Shown here piece by piece: positions 50,050-60,353 of a stretch of DNA of 64,000 bases. Positions within the stretch are counted from its first letter, which is position 1, and each line of letters starts with the position of its first letter. A program made the position numbers and the translations under genes. The stretch comes from Cladocopium goreaui (lineage: Eukaryota; Sar; Dinophyceae; Suessiales; Symbiodiniaceae). A model generated the notes under the pieces. That model was not told the origin of the DNA. It worked only from the letters and a program-made list of their open reading frames with translations, and did no database searches. The DNA is taken from the NCBI GenBank assembly GCA_947184155.2, contig CAMXCT020006749.1, positions 62,001-126,000 of the forward strand, given 5' to 3'.

Positions 50050-51350
50050 GGAACTATGAAGAAACAACGTTGACACGTTGACGCAAACAACAGCAGAAAC
50101 GCCAATTTTGATATTTTTTTGTTATGCTGACAAAAAATGCTCGCTCAAGCATATAAAACAGGCCATGTGCAGTCAAACATATTCAGGCAGCAACCAATTT
50201 CCATGCCCCAATGTAAGTACATCAGCGAATTGATTGGACGAAATTTCCTCTGAAACATCATCTCTACACCTTTCCTTTCCTGATGCTTTGTCAACGTGTC
50301 TGTTGGTGTTTGATGGCCATTGTTCCAACACATTTTTGGGCATGCCATACGCATCCACACAGGTATGGGTCAAAATTGGATCCTGCAAAAAATAGTAACG
50401 CGTATTGCTGAAAAATGAACAATATTTGAAGCCCCCCGTGTTTCTATTTTGATTCATTCCCATTCCCCTGCGCCAAGGTTGCACCTTGCGGTTTCAAAAC
50501 TTTGTGACCTCGTGGTGTCCATGGCTTCTCACCTGGCGCAAACATTCAACGGAGCGATATTGCCAGCGAACACTGGCATCCAGAAAAAAAAAACTACAAA
50601 CGCGACAGTGCAATTCACCACTCTTATAGGTTTCGATTCTGAGATGCGCCGTTCCGGCCGGATTTCTTGTATTTGTGCAATTCATAATCCTTCCCCTGCA
50701 CTTCCATTCCCAATGCCAACCTCATATAGAAATTGCAGGGACGCGGGGACGCCGCTGAATCCACGATAAATTTGTAATATCCAATCCTCACCCAAAATCT
50801 TTGTGTCCAATCACCAATTAAAAAAATATTCCTTACGATTAAAGTAAACATCCGTTGATCGATATTTTTGAAAAACAGTAGAACCAAAGAGATGCGTCAC
50901 ACCTGAATTCATTCCTGCGACTTGCTCTTGAAATTACTGCGTGAACATGTATACTTCTTAAAACTGACACAGCTGCGGATGTGCCAGAGCATCTCAGCTG
51001 CACTTCTGATTGCAATGTTCGATGTCTTGAAATGCACACGCGATTTTTTATTCTATTTATCTTTGTTGGATTGAAATATGGATATTCGGTTGGGTCAAGA
51101 AGCTGGTTGAGCAGAACCAAAGATAGAGATATGGGGATGAAGAACAACAGAAGGTGAGAGAAAGGAATGCGGACGAACAAATAGGTAGATCCAAACGCAG
51201 AAAACAGACACATATAGGAAGATAGACCGATGGACGGACGAGCTTCAAGGTAAATAAAAACCGCACACAGGTAGATCAACAGGTAGGTGGACGGATAGAT
51301 AGAAAGCAAACTCGATAGATTATGGAGCGATTAAATTTGATAGATTTGAG
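50050..51350. other. no gene seen
   Basis: Unique-looking sequence with short open frames on both strands, none with a recognisable product or consistent splice borders. Confidence 0.35.
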
Positions 51351-51354
51351 GTTG

Positions 51355-52290
51355 CAAGTAAGTAGATTGGACAAGACTAGACTAGACCAGTTTGGATTAG
51401 GTTGGATTAGGTTACGCGAGGTTAGATTTGGACCTCGTTCTTGATTTCACTCCCATGGCACGACATAAGATTGGCATGGGTAAGACTAAAGTGGAAAGAT
51501 TGGATAAGGGTTACATTAGACATGCCCAACAAAATAGGTAAAACTAGGCCAGGTTAGATATAATACTCGAGAATTTCAGTTACAAAGATAAATAGAAAAC
51601 TTAGGATAGAATGTTAGTTAGGTTAAGTTAGACTAGACTAATCTGGATTAGATATGTAATGAACGTAGATAGATTTAGATATGCCATATCAGATGGGATG
51701 AATTTTGATTAGGCTACATGAAACCAGGTTGGATTTGTGAAGTTGAATTACATTGGACCGGACCAAACTGAATTAGATGGAAAAATTGCTTCGGTTGAAG
51801 TAGGTGAAACACTAGATAGAACAGAGGTCGGATTAGATTCGTGCAGGCTAGATTGCATCAGGTTAGATGAGATTGGAGTTGATGGGGTTTGATCAGGTCA
51901 GATCGACATGTTTTATCAGATAGATCAGGCTGGACTAGATATTCTTTAGCGTATATTTGTGTATAGCACATGCGATTAGATGCAAGACGTGAACAGGTCA
52001 GATGTAAATTAGGTTTGGAGCTTTGAGCAATCGAATGTTTCATCCGGCTTGGTTAGGTTAGAAAAGACATACAATGAGGTGATCCATGACGGTAAATAGA
52101 AGGTGGCCTAGATATGCCCAGATGAAATTTTGAGGCATGAGACCCTAAATTGAATAAAGCCAACATGTATAGATTAAACTACAACAGGCTTTGGGCTGAA
52201 AGAGATACATTTAGACTGCGCTAAAGAAATTAAGCTGATTTGACTGGATTGAAACGAGAAGGAAGCCACGAACCCTAATCTATTCACGTT
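51355..52290. repeat. degenerate GGTTAGATTAG-type repeat field
   Basis: Nearly 1 kb in which GGTTAGATT, GATTAGGTT and GGTTAGGTT-like words keep recurring without fixed spacing. The plus strand is strikingly poor in C compared with G. It looks like a decayed short-period satellite. Confidence 0.6.
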
Positions 52291-52436
52291 CTTGGACTAC
52301 GAGTGAAAACCTCTGCAATAGGAAAACGAACCTTTTTTTCATCCATCGTGCGCTCATATCGTCTCAGCGAAGGCACCTGATCACCAGTTCACAAAGAGAC
52401 AACTAACTCACAAAGAGACACACAATAAGAACAGAT

Positions 52437-53155
52437 GATTCCACACTTTACACGTTACACTCCACACTTTACACTGTACACGCCACACTACACACTCCTC
52501 ACTCCACACTCTACACTTTACATTCCACATTTTACACAGAACACTCTACATTCCACACTTTACACTTTACACTCCACACTTTACACTTTACACTCCACAC
52601 TTTACACTGTACACTCCACACTCCTCACTTCACACTCTACACACGACACTCCCCACCTTACACTCCACACTTTACACTCTACGCTTTACACTCTACGCTT
52701 TACACTCCACACTTTACACTTTACACTCCACACTTTACACTGTACACTCCACACTCCTCACTTCACACTCTAGACACGACACTCCCCACCTTACACTTCA
52801 CACTTTACACTCCACACTTTACACTCTACACTTTACACTCTACGCTTTACACTCCACACTTTACACTTTACACTCCACACTTTACACTGTACACTCCACA
52901 CTCCACACTCCTCACTTCACACTCTACACACGACACTCCCCACCATACACTCCACACTTTACACTCCACACTTTACACTCTACACTTTACACTCTACGCT
53001 TTACACTCCACACTCCACACTCCACAGTCTACACTCCACACTCCACACTCTACACTTTACACTCCACACTCCACACTCCACACTCCACACACTACACTCC
53101 GCACTCCACACCCCACCACACTCTACACTTTACACACTCCGCACTCCAAAGTTTA
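52437..53155. repeat. TACACTCCACACT minisatellite
   Basis: About 700 bp of 7- to 8-bp units alternating TACACTT and CACACTC, with higher-order blocks containing CACTGTACACTCC. The 112-codon plus-strand frame is a by-product. Confidence 0.9.
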
Positions 53156-53171
53156 CACTGTGTCTCATGCC

Positions 53172-53580
53172 ATCACATTGATGGTCGCCTGTCGAACAGC
53201 ATGTACTAATACCGGATACGTGGATGCTCAGGCAGCTTGAGCCCAAGGCTTTGAAAGAATGGTGTCACATATGGTGTTACTGTGAACATTGTAAACAGTA
53301 AACAGTAGAAAGGTGTCAAGGGATGCAGATGGATTTTCTGAATTCGTTGCAGTCCTATCCTTTTCCTCTGCTTGAGATCCAATTCAGTCCCACACTTTTG
53401 TGATGAGATATGTTTCCATCCGAAACCGAAGCGAAAGCAGGAGCTCAAACCTTTCTTCACAGCAGCACCACATGCAAAAGGCATTGAGTGAAATCCGGTT
53501 TTGCAAGGTAGGACACTTAGCCTTGCATCGATCCAACCCTCTGCTAAGAATACAGTGCCTGGATGTGTCCGGATCCGGAT
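53172..53580. repeat. dispersed duplicate, copy 2 (partner at 34,488)
   Basis: Same orientation as the partner. It starts directly after the 52.4-53.15 kb minisatellite and diverges after TGCCTGGATGTGTC. Confidence 0.8.
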
Positions 53581-54142
53581 ATTCTAATCATTCCACATCT
53601 TGAATTTTATGACGCATATTGATCATGTTAGTGATCCGGAATGCCTCACTAGGCAGCAAGATCATACCTCAAGGCGAGGCCACAGGCACCGAGTGTCAGC
53701 TTGATTTAGCTTGACCAGGGAAGAGACAGCAATGGAAGATGGAAGTGTCTTCGGAAGCTCAACAAAATCGCCGCCCAAAGCATGACTTTTGCAGAACACA
53801 AACAGAATCCCCAACGAACACAGCGCTTGGTACGTTATCAATATCCGCTGGACGCCTTGCAACATCTTGCAACGAAGACCTCTTCTGAGGTGAGAAATGT
53901 ATTAAACACTAGACGACGGATGGCCCGAGAGCGAAAAAGACGTTTTTCAAGCAGCTCTGAGTAAGGTAGTCGTAAAAAATAGTCGGTGAATGGTTGGTGA
54001 ATTTTATATGAGCTATTGAGGGATAATGTGTGAAAAGTAAGATTGATTAAGAAGAGGATACTTGTGACAACCCATGCATATGCATTGTGCTGCTTGGTAA
54101 AGGGCATCAGATGACACGTGTCTTGCAACCACAGAGAGACAT

Positions 54143-54183
54143 AGATAGAGAGAAAGGGGGAGAGAGAGAGAGAGAGAGAGAGA
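54143..54183. repeat. (GA)n microsatellite
   Basis: Run of about 15 GA dinucleotides with interruptions; a (CA)n tract follows at 54238-54250. Confidence 0.85.
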
Positions 54184-54296
54184 GTACCATGATGCTGCGA
54201 ATGACATGTGTTATCTCATTTTACTATGGTAATTCCCACACACACACACATTGCCGAAAAAGCTCGGTACCATCATGCCGTGGATGTCCAGAAACG

Positions 54297-54868
54297 AGAC
54301 GCTTTTATACACAGACGCTTTTACACACAGAAGCTTTTATACACAGAAGCTTTGACAAACAGACACTTTTACACACAGACGCTTTTACACGCACAGAAGC
54401 TTTTACGCACAGACACTTTTACACACACACACACTTTTACACACAGATGCTTTTACACGCACAGAAGCTTTTACACACAGACACTTTTACACACAGACAC
54501 TTTTGCACACAGACCCTTTTACACACAGACACTTTTACACACAGAAGTTTTTACACACAGACGCTTTTCCACCCAGAAGCTTTTACACACAGACCCTTTT
54601 ACACACAGACACATTTACACACAAAAGCTTTTATATACACACAGACGCTTTTACACATAAAAGCTTTTACACACAGAAGCTTTTACACACAGACGCTTTT
54701 ACACGCAGACCCCTTCACACACAGACACATTTACACACAAAAGCTTTTACACACAGACGCTTTTCCACACAGAAGCTTTTACACACAGACGCTTGTACAC
54801 ACAGACGCTCTTACACACAAAACCCGTTACACACAGGCGCTTTTACACGCCGACGCTTTTACAACAAA
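54297..54868. repeat. 16-bp minisatellite CTTTTACACACAGACG
   Basis: About 36 tandem units with point variants. Because 16 is not a multiple of three, three units form a 48-bp, 16-residue coding period; the array happens to lack stops on the plus strand and gives an open frame of 265 codons (54087-54884). I treat it as a repeat, not a gene. Confidence 0.9.
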
Positions 54869-55277
54869 TACCAACACGAAATGATGCTTTGAAATCGCAG
54901 TGAAACGTCGTGGCTCAGAAGTGCCAACCTTAGTGCATAGCACAGCGCTGGACACATTCCAGTAATTTGATTTACTGCAAGACCAAAAACATCCATCAAA
55001 AACCCAGGCCGGTACCAAACCGGCGCAAGAGCCACCTCGGAAATTTCAGATTGCACGATCATGCATAGTTGTTCACTCGTACCAAGATGAGATCGTCTGT
55101 CATCGAGTTGGATCACACACACACACACGCAGACAACACTTTTCAACTTTTGAACTGCTGATCGCACTTAATGCGTTCACATGTTCGTCACAAACAGTCT
55201 TTACAGACAAACAGCAGTTGGCTACTGATCTTGCAGGTTCGCCACGAACAGTTTCAACAGACGAACAGTGGTGCGAA

Positions 55278-56174
55278 TTAGTTTCCGTCCCCCGCAGTGA
55301 ATTCCATGTGCCACTCGGTACGCAAACCTTCCAGTTTCCACAAAGCCTCCAAGACATAGGGGCGATTGTGCCAAGGGCGCAAGGAAGGTCTTTTCTCAAG
55401 CAGCAACTCGACGGCATCCTCTGCAGAGTAGTTGTAACCCACGACGAGCCAAGCACATAAAACCCCAGCGCTTCGATTGATGCCTCCAAAGCAATGGAAG
55501 AGCACGTGCATGGCTTCACCCCTGGTCACTGCCAGCATGGATTGTTTCCAGAGTTGGCCACAGACAATTTTCCACTGTTCCAAACAAGAAGCTACCAAGT
55601 CAGGGATTCGTTCCTCCCAACGGTGCGGCGGCTTCAATGTCGCGTCCTCCAACTGACACTTGATGTGAAAGACTTTTTCTTGCTGGAAATACCGCGCCCA
55701 ATCCTTCGGGGCGCCTCGAATCTCCATTTCATTTGCGCACATGGTCACGACCACGGTGACCTTCACCAACAGAGTCTTCAAAACGTCTTCCAAGCTACAC
55801 GCCGCTTTGATGCTTCCAAGCAACACCGACGCTCGATCCGTAGGTTTGCAGATCACGGCAGCGTCCAACGGCCACTGTTCTATGGCATTGAAATTGTAAG
55901 GGTGCTGACAGGTAATGCGGTCCAAGTCATTCCAACATTCTTTGTCGGCGTAAGCCCTCCTGATATCCTCCTCGCGCGCCGCTCTCCACTCGCGAGCGCT
56001 GGTGGTCATGGCTAGACCTGCTGGCCCGTAATCTCTCCGACCAATTCTGCCATGCCCATGACGAGGCTGGCAGCCACCTGCTTTGGGGGGCATTTCCTCG
56101 GTCTCAGCGGCCTTGCTCCCTGCCAGCGCCATCTTACACGGAAAGACAGGGAACAAGGGACAGGGCAATGACAA
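55278..56174 (-). CDS. dual-specificity phosphatase-like protein, 298 aa
   Basis: Intact single-exon frame. Residues 225-238 contain FHCFGGINRSAG, the HC(x)5RS signature of cysteine phosphatases (Cys228, Arg234), followed by a helix and RPSLRPWHNRPYVLEALWK. I recognise this C-terminal half from many Symbiodiniaceae proteins. The general-acid Asp upstream is not obvious, so activity is not assured. The N-terminal 60 residues are low-complexity; the true start may be Met15 or Met56, or an upstream exon may exist. It lies about 430 bp downstream of the retroelement ORF on the same strand and may be associated with it, since the family is also very numerous; that link is inference. Confidence 0.7.
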   Translation of the reverse strand: MSLPCPLFPVFPCKMALAGSKAAETEEMPPKAGGCQPRHGHGRIGRRDYGPAGLAMTTSAREWRAAREEDIRRAYADKECWNDLDRITCQHPYNFNAIEQWPLDAAVICKPTDRASVLLGSIKAACSLEDVLKTLLVKVTVVVTMCANEMEIRGAPKDWARYFQQEKVFHIKCQLEDATLKPPHRWEERIPDLVASCLEQWKIVCGQLWKQSMLAVTRGEAMHVLFHCFGGINRSAGVLCAWLVVGYNYSAEDAVELLLEKRPSLRPWHNRPYVLEALWKLEGLRTEWHMEFTAGDGN

Positions 56175-56606
56175 AAAGCAAAAAGCGCCGACATTTAGGC
56201 CGGAAATGCAACACCCATGGAAAAATCCATGGCAAACCCATACGCAATTGCCAAAAAAAACTCAGTACCATGATGTCGTAGATCACACTGGTTCTCTCAT
56301 TTTGTGATGGAAATTCCCACTCAAATCGCCAATAAAGCTCGGCTCCCTGTAGGGACCGGTTCTTCACACGGCGCGTCGAACCACTTGACGTTGCGACCTG
56401 TCTTCACCTGGCAGCGAATCGACAACAAGTACAACCAAATTGGCAAGGCAAAAGAAGCACAAGCCTTCTGCAGACAGAGTTACGACCGCAACCGACTGCT
56501 CACATCTGTTTGCAATGAATCAGTAGAAAAGCACCTGTTATCAAGGCGAACCTGCAGGGAGAAGCAAGCGGCGCAGAGATGATAAACCAGCAACTGAGAA
56601 ATGAAA

Positions 56607-58133
56607 CTAAACCCAATCAAAAGCCAAGGTCTCATAGGCCTCATCATCCTCTTCGATGCCCATGTAGTTTTGGAAGCTGTCAAATTCCGTGGTCATGGAT
56701 TCCCACGGTGCCTCATCACCATCCGCCGTGACTTGCGGAAACACGCCATCAAGGTCCTTGGTGTCTACCTCCAATCCTGCTGGTGCCCCTTTGTATGTCC
56801 TCTTTGCGCATTCCTTTCCAGGATCTGACACAACTCGTGCCCAGTACTCCAACAGCCTCCCTCGTATGCACATCCTGTAGCCTTCTTCATCTACTTCACC
56901 CACATCGCATGCGGGTTCCATGCCAGGTGCACGATTTCTTGACAAGAGGTCAAGAACTCTGTTGCGCAGCCCGTGCATCCAGGTGGTGTTGATGATGTCC
57001 TCGTTTGATCTCTTGCCTAAGGATTCCAGAATGTCAGCTTCCACCTCGGGCTGCTGATCAAACAACTGAAACACAATGTTGCGCACCTGGATGCCAATGA
57101 ACCGGGCTTTGTCAGTTACCCACCTGTGGACGTCTCTGAGGCTGTCGCTGCTATCATCTGACGTTGCCACCTTCTCTGCCCCTCTGAGTGGGATCAGCTT
57201 CTGAACTTTCACGGTGTCAGTGGTTTCCGTCGACGGTCGCATTGTCCGTTGCTCTGGTGGCTCTGTGGGCCTTCTCCTCCTCAGCAACGCCTTTGCTAGC
57301 GCTGCATTGAGCTCCTTTGGATAGGCAGCGCAAGACCTGGTGATGTAATCCCCAGGTGGTTCTGCCTCTCGTAACATCGACGGGCTCCAATCTGATTCGA
57401 GCACCGCCCACTGCTTGCCCCTAAGTGGAGGATGTGGTGCAACAATGACTTCTCCACTCCATGGGATGACCCACCTCTGGATTTCATGGTTGCATAAGAC
57501 TGTGAACTCCTCTAAACCAGGGATGTTTGATGAGAGGTCGGTCCTTTTCTCCGCCAGGCAGCCAAATCTGCACTGGTCAAAGGTGTAGAGATAGACGTCC
57601 TCCTTCTCCCTGAGCTGCTTGAATTCATCCAGGTTCCACATTGAGGTTTTGCCAGGCCTTCCATGGGGCTGTTCAATGATCCACCACCTTCCATTGACGT
57701 GGGCATAGGTTGCAGTGTTCTCTGCCCGTATCGCTAGAACATTGCCCTCGGAGACTTGTTTCTTCTCATTTGGTCTAAAGCCCTTCAAGCCGTAGACTTC
57801 GGCTCCTTCCACTCCTCTAAGTGGTTGTGGCCCTCCATCACCTCTTCTTGCAGGTGTAAACGTGCTGCACGGTGGTGAGACCAAGAAGCTGTCGAATTCA
57901 TCACAATCGCCACGGCACTCCTCCCAGAAGTGTTGATCCAGGAGATCATGACCATTGTCGAATTCCTTGTCCACACAGACACATTCCGCCCCCAACTCAC
58001 GCAGAAACTTTGCCAGGCCATCAATAGGTCTGTGCGGACCGCTGTAAAGATACAAGACGCGGATGCTTCCAGATTCTGTAGTCCTGGGAGCCTCCACTGA
58101 ATTCTCTGCCACTGAGGTCACAGCCGCAGGCAT
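56607..58133 (-). CDS. retroelement ORF with C5-cytosine-methyltransferase-like domain, 508 aa
   Basis: Intact frame. Residues 25-44 (RVLYLYSGPHRPIDGLAKFL) resemble motif I of C5 methyltransferases; VSPPCSTF at 85-92 resembles motif IV with the catalytic Pro-Cys (Cys89); IIEQPHGRPG at 152-161 resembles the ENV motif VI. Later conserved blocks are RWVIPWSGEVIVAPHPPL and YITRSCAAYPKELNAALAKA. The C-terminal part (about 400-508) with GAPAGLEVDTKD and FDSFQNYMGIEEDDEA normally leads into a reverse transcriptase in related sequences. Methylation activity is inference from motifs; the target-recognition region is not recognisable. It begins 19 nt after the zinc-finger frame ends. Confidence 0.7.
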   Translation of the reverse strand: MPAAVTSVAENSVEAPRTTESGSIRVLYLYSGPHRPIDGLAKFLRELGAECVCVDKEFDNGHDLLDQHFWEECRGDCDEFDSFLVSPPCSTFTPARRGDGGPQPLRGVEGAEVYGLKGFRPNEKKQVSEGNVLAIRAENTATYAHVNGRWWIIEQPHGRPGKTSMWNLDEFKQLREKEDVYLYTFDQCRFGCLAEKRTDLSSNIPGLEEFTVLCNHEIQRWVIPWSGEVIVAPHPPLRGKQWAVLESDWSPSMLREAEPPGDYITRSCAAYPKELNAALAKALLRRRRPTEPPEQRTMRPSTETTDTVKVQKLIPLRGAEKVATSDDSSDSLRDVHRWVTDKARFIGIQVRNIVFQLFDQQPEVEADILESLGKRSNEDIINTTWMHGLRNRVLDLLSRNRAPGMEPACDVGEVDEEGYRMCIRGRLLEYWARVVSDPGKECAKRTYKGAPAGLEVDTKDLDGVFPQVTADGDEAPWESMTTEFDSFQNYMGIEEDDEAYETLAFDWV

Positions 58134-58151
58134 GCATGTATCCGCCTGTGG

Positions 58152-59627
58152 TCAGTATGCAGGGCGTTTGCCCTTTCCACCACCTCGTCCGGATCTTCCT
58201 CTGCCTTTTCCACCCTTGGCGTTCTTCACGAACGTCGGTGCCTGAAGTTCTGCATGAGGGCATCTGGCGCTTGGATGGTGGCCCAAGCACCGATCACACT
58301 GGTGCACGGTGTCGCAGTTGTGACGACACCAGACTCCTTGGGTGCTTTCTGCACACTGTCCACTGTTGTATCCTCCACAAATGGAGTACCCGGTTCTGTT
58401 GTGGGTATACTTGCCATTTTCTATGTTGTGCACCCTGCCCGTCCTGTTGCTGTTTCTCGGACGAACTGCAGGCTTGTCTGACGCAGACGTCATCCTCGCT
58501 GGCGTTGGCGCGGTCTCCCGCTGATGGCTGCCAGAGGGCTGGTTGGCTACTTTTGCATCACCTTCGACCATCTCTGCAGGACTTGAAATCCGGGTGATGA
58601 TGGGCATGCATGGCTCCACCACCTCCTCACGCCAGAAGGTCTCATCTGATGTAGCACGTGCCCACAACAGATTCCACCCCCAGCAGCCACAGCTTTGTCA
58701 TGGTCTGACTTCAGGGTCCGCTTCAGCCTCTCCATGTGTTCAAGCCTGCATCTCACGTCACCTTGGTAGATGACTGACCAGACTTTGGGGCCATATCTTT
58801 CTGCCAGCCTTTCGATGTGCGCCCTGTAACTCTGCAAGTTTCCGAGGTCCACCCCATCAATCATGACAAGGATGGTCATCAGGACGTTGTAGCTCTGAAG
58901 CCAAGCTCCCAAATTGCTCGGGCCATATAGTCCACTGTCCTCAGCGACCCGTCTCTTTCAATTGAGAAGCCGCTGAGTTTGATCCTCTTCACCAGATGGC
59001 CGAATGGCACAAAGATGCTGAAGTCAGCATAGGGTGAGCTTCCTTGGCTGCACAGGTGTTGAAGCCCGGTCAACTGCTCGGCCGTAGGTTCGCAATCCTT
59101 GGCCGGTCTCTCACCTTGACCGAACACTGCCTCGTACCGGGCGTAGCACTTCAGCACCTCCTTCTCGTCCGCGACTATCAGCTCCGCGTCAATCTGTGAG
59201 ATCACTGAGCTAAGTTTCACCTTTCGCACAGGTGATGTGGCTGGGGCAGATGGCGCTGTAGCCGGTGCCGTGTTCACCCGTGCCGCTTGTGCCTTATCTC
59301 TCAAGTCTTGCAAGGTCTCTCCAGTCCCTGCCACCAATTGGCACGCTCTGTGAAGAAGAGCCTAGCCATGCCCGCTTCGCTTAAGGTGGGAAGAGTAGGT
59401 CCCGCAGCATCTCGCACCCTCCATGAGTTCTGCATGGTCTCTAGATCGGCCTCCCCAAAGATGCCAATGACTCGCGGCTGCATATTGGACTTCACGCCCA
59501 GGTGCTTCATCAGTGATCCCGCCACTGAGTTCTCATCATCAGGGGCCGTCACATCTAGTCCAGCCCATTCCATCACTGACTTCAAGTCAGTCATAGTGCC
59601 CCTCTCTGCGTCCGTCGGATCAGCCAT
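58152..59627 (-). pseudogene. gag-like region with zinc knuckles, interrupted by frameshifts
   Basis: The protein-like reading begins MADPTDAERGTMTDLKSVME at 59627 and shifts frame near 59335 (to GETLQDLRDKAQAARV), near 58905 (to LGAWLQSYNVLMTILVMI and then RAHIERLAERYGPKVWS) and near 58680 in a G-rich run (to ATSDETFWREEVVEP). It ends with a Cys/His region, ICGGYNSGQC then WCRHNCDTVHQCDRCLGHH, and a Gly/Lys-rich tail with a stop at 58152. The middle blocks match the gag-like protein of dinoflagellate retroelements. Three shifts in different places point to decay rather than programmed frameshifting, though one programmed site cannot be excluded. Confidence 0.65.
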
Positions 59628-59814
59628 GGCTGACCCTCAGACCTGACGGGAGCAACACCACTGAATGCTTCGCCGCCTGTTTACGACACAGGGTCAGCAC
59701 TACACTGCCTAGGACCACAGCTACCAACGCTGTGAAGAGTTCACCCGTACCCTCAGCCTCAACCACAGACAGTCTGTAGGAGATCAGATTGGCTGAGGGT
59801 ACCACCAAACTCAT
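59620..59814 (-). CDS. small ORF with one membrane segment overlapping the gag-like start
   Basis: 64 codons, MSLVVPSANLISYRLSVVE onward, with a clear hydrophobic helix FTALVAVVLGSVVLTLC. Its stop codon TGA overlaps the start region of the gag-like frame (ATGGCTGA), so the two frames share 8 nt. It is the first frame after the spliced-leader relic. Function unknown. Confidence 0.45.
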   Translation of the reverse strand: MSLVVPSANLISYRLSVVEAEGTGELFTALVAVVLGSVVLTLCRKQAAKHSVVLLPSGLRVSHG

Positions 59815-59818
59815 CCCC

Positions 59819-59898
59819 CACCCGCCGCCTTAACGCAGTTGGGGTAAAAGGTCGGCGGGTGCCCTCTCTCTCTTGAGCCAAAATGGCCGGAGAGAGGG
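59819..59898 (-). promoter_or_regulatory. two adjacent hairpins around the spliced-leader relic
   Basis: CACCCGCCG at 59819-59827 pairs with CGGCGGGTG at 59853-59861. Next to it CCCTCTCTC (59862-59870) pairs with GAGAGAGGG (59890-59898), enclosing the spliced-leader-like sequence in the loop. Such structure at an RNA 5' end could matter for translation or packaging, but that is inference. Confidence 0.45.
59872..59890 (-). other. spliced-leader relic
   Basis: The minus strand reads CCGGCCATTTTGGCTCAAG. It matches the 3' 16 nt (GCCATTTTGGCTCAAG) of the conserved 22-nt dinoflagellate spliced leader exactly, with CCG before it; only the TA between them is missing. It sits upstream of, and in the same sense as, the retroelement frames, as expected if a trans-spliced mRNA was reverse-transcribed into the genome. 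Confidence 0.75.
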
Positions 59899-60353
59899 TA
59901 CCATTCTTACCCACCCACCACCCAAGTGCATTGTGTTACTGTTCACATTGCATGTTCACTCCAACAAAAACCGGAAGCTCTCACACAATCTAAGAAATAT
60001 CTCACGTGCAAACAGAGAAGTGGCTTAGTGTTGTAAACCCAATCAAAAACAATCCCCAGTTGGGGTGTATCATTGGGTGCATTCCTAATAAAAATTGGAT
60101 CATTGATTTTTCTGGCCTTGGGCCCCAGTCATTTCTTGTTGCTAGAATCGTTTATGGCACCAGGTTTGCCACGTGACTACCATCTTGCACATGGAGAAAA
60201 CCCAGCCCCGCTTTTAGATGCATCCAAGTTAGAACTCAATTGAGCTGTTGGCATAAATTACGCAACAAAAGTCAACAAAATACAGCTTGAGCTTTAAATT
60301 ACACTCAAAGGTCTGACATGTTTTTGAAATTTCCCCATCTGCCGGTCATCTTT
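59899..60353. other. interval between gene at 60.4 kb and retroelement
   Basis: No gene seen. If the retroelement ends at the spliced-leader relic, its insertion point would be near 59890-59900. Confidence 0.4.

Larger units (their letters stand above)
56607..59898 (-). mobile_element. retroelement remnant with spliced-leader relic, gag-like region and methyltransferase-like ORF
   Basis: From its 5' end: a spliced-leader-like sequence (59890-59872), a small membrane ORF (59814-59620), a gag-like region with zinc knuckles broken by frameshifts (59627-58152) and an intact ORF (58133-56607). The order and the proteins match a retroelement family that I know from Symbiodiniaceae, in which a reverse transcriptase follows the methyltransferase-like domain. 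Here the frame stops at FDWV and nothing like a reverse transcriptase follows before the phosphatase gene, so the copy is 3'-truncated or belongs to a shorter variant. Terminal repeats and target duplications were not found. Confidence 0.65.

Noticed and set aside
52435-52773. 112-codon plus-strand frame of Thr/His/Phe/Leu
   Set aside because: By-product of the TACACTCCACACT minisatellite.
53782-53964. Plus-strand frame ending in RRRMARERKRRF, resembling a bZIP basic region
   Set aside because: No leucine zipper follows, no splice support, and it is opposite to all other genes.
54087-54884. 265-codon plus-strand frame
   Set aside because: Almost entirely a 16-bp tandem repeat; no non-repetitive domain and no splice or start support.
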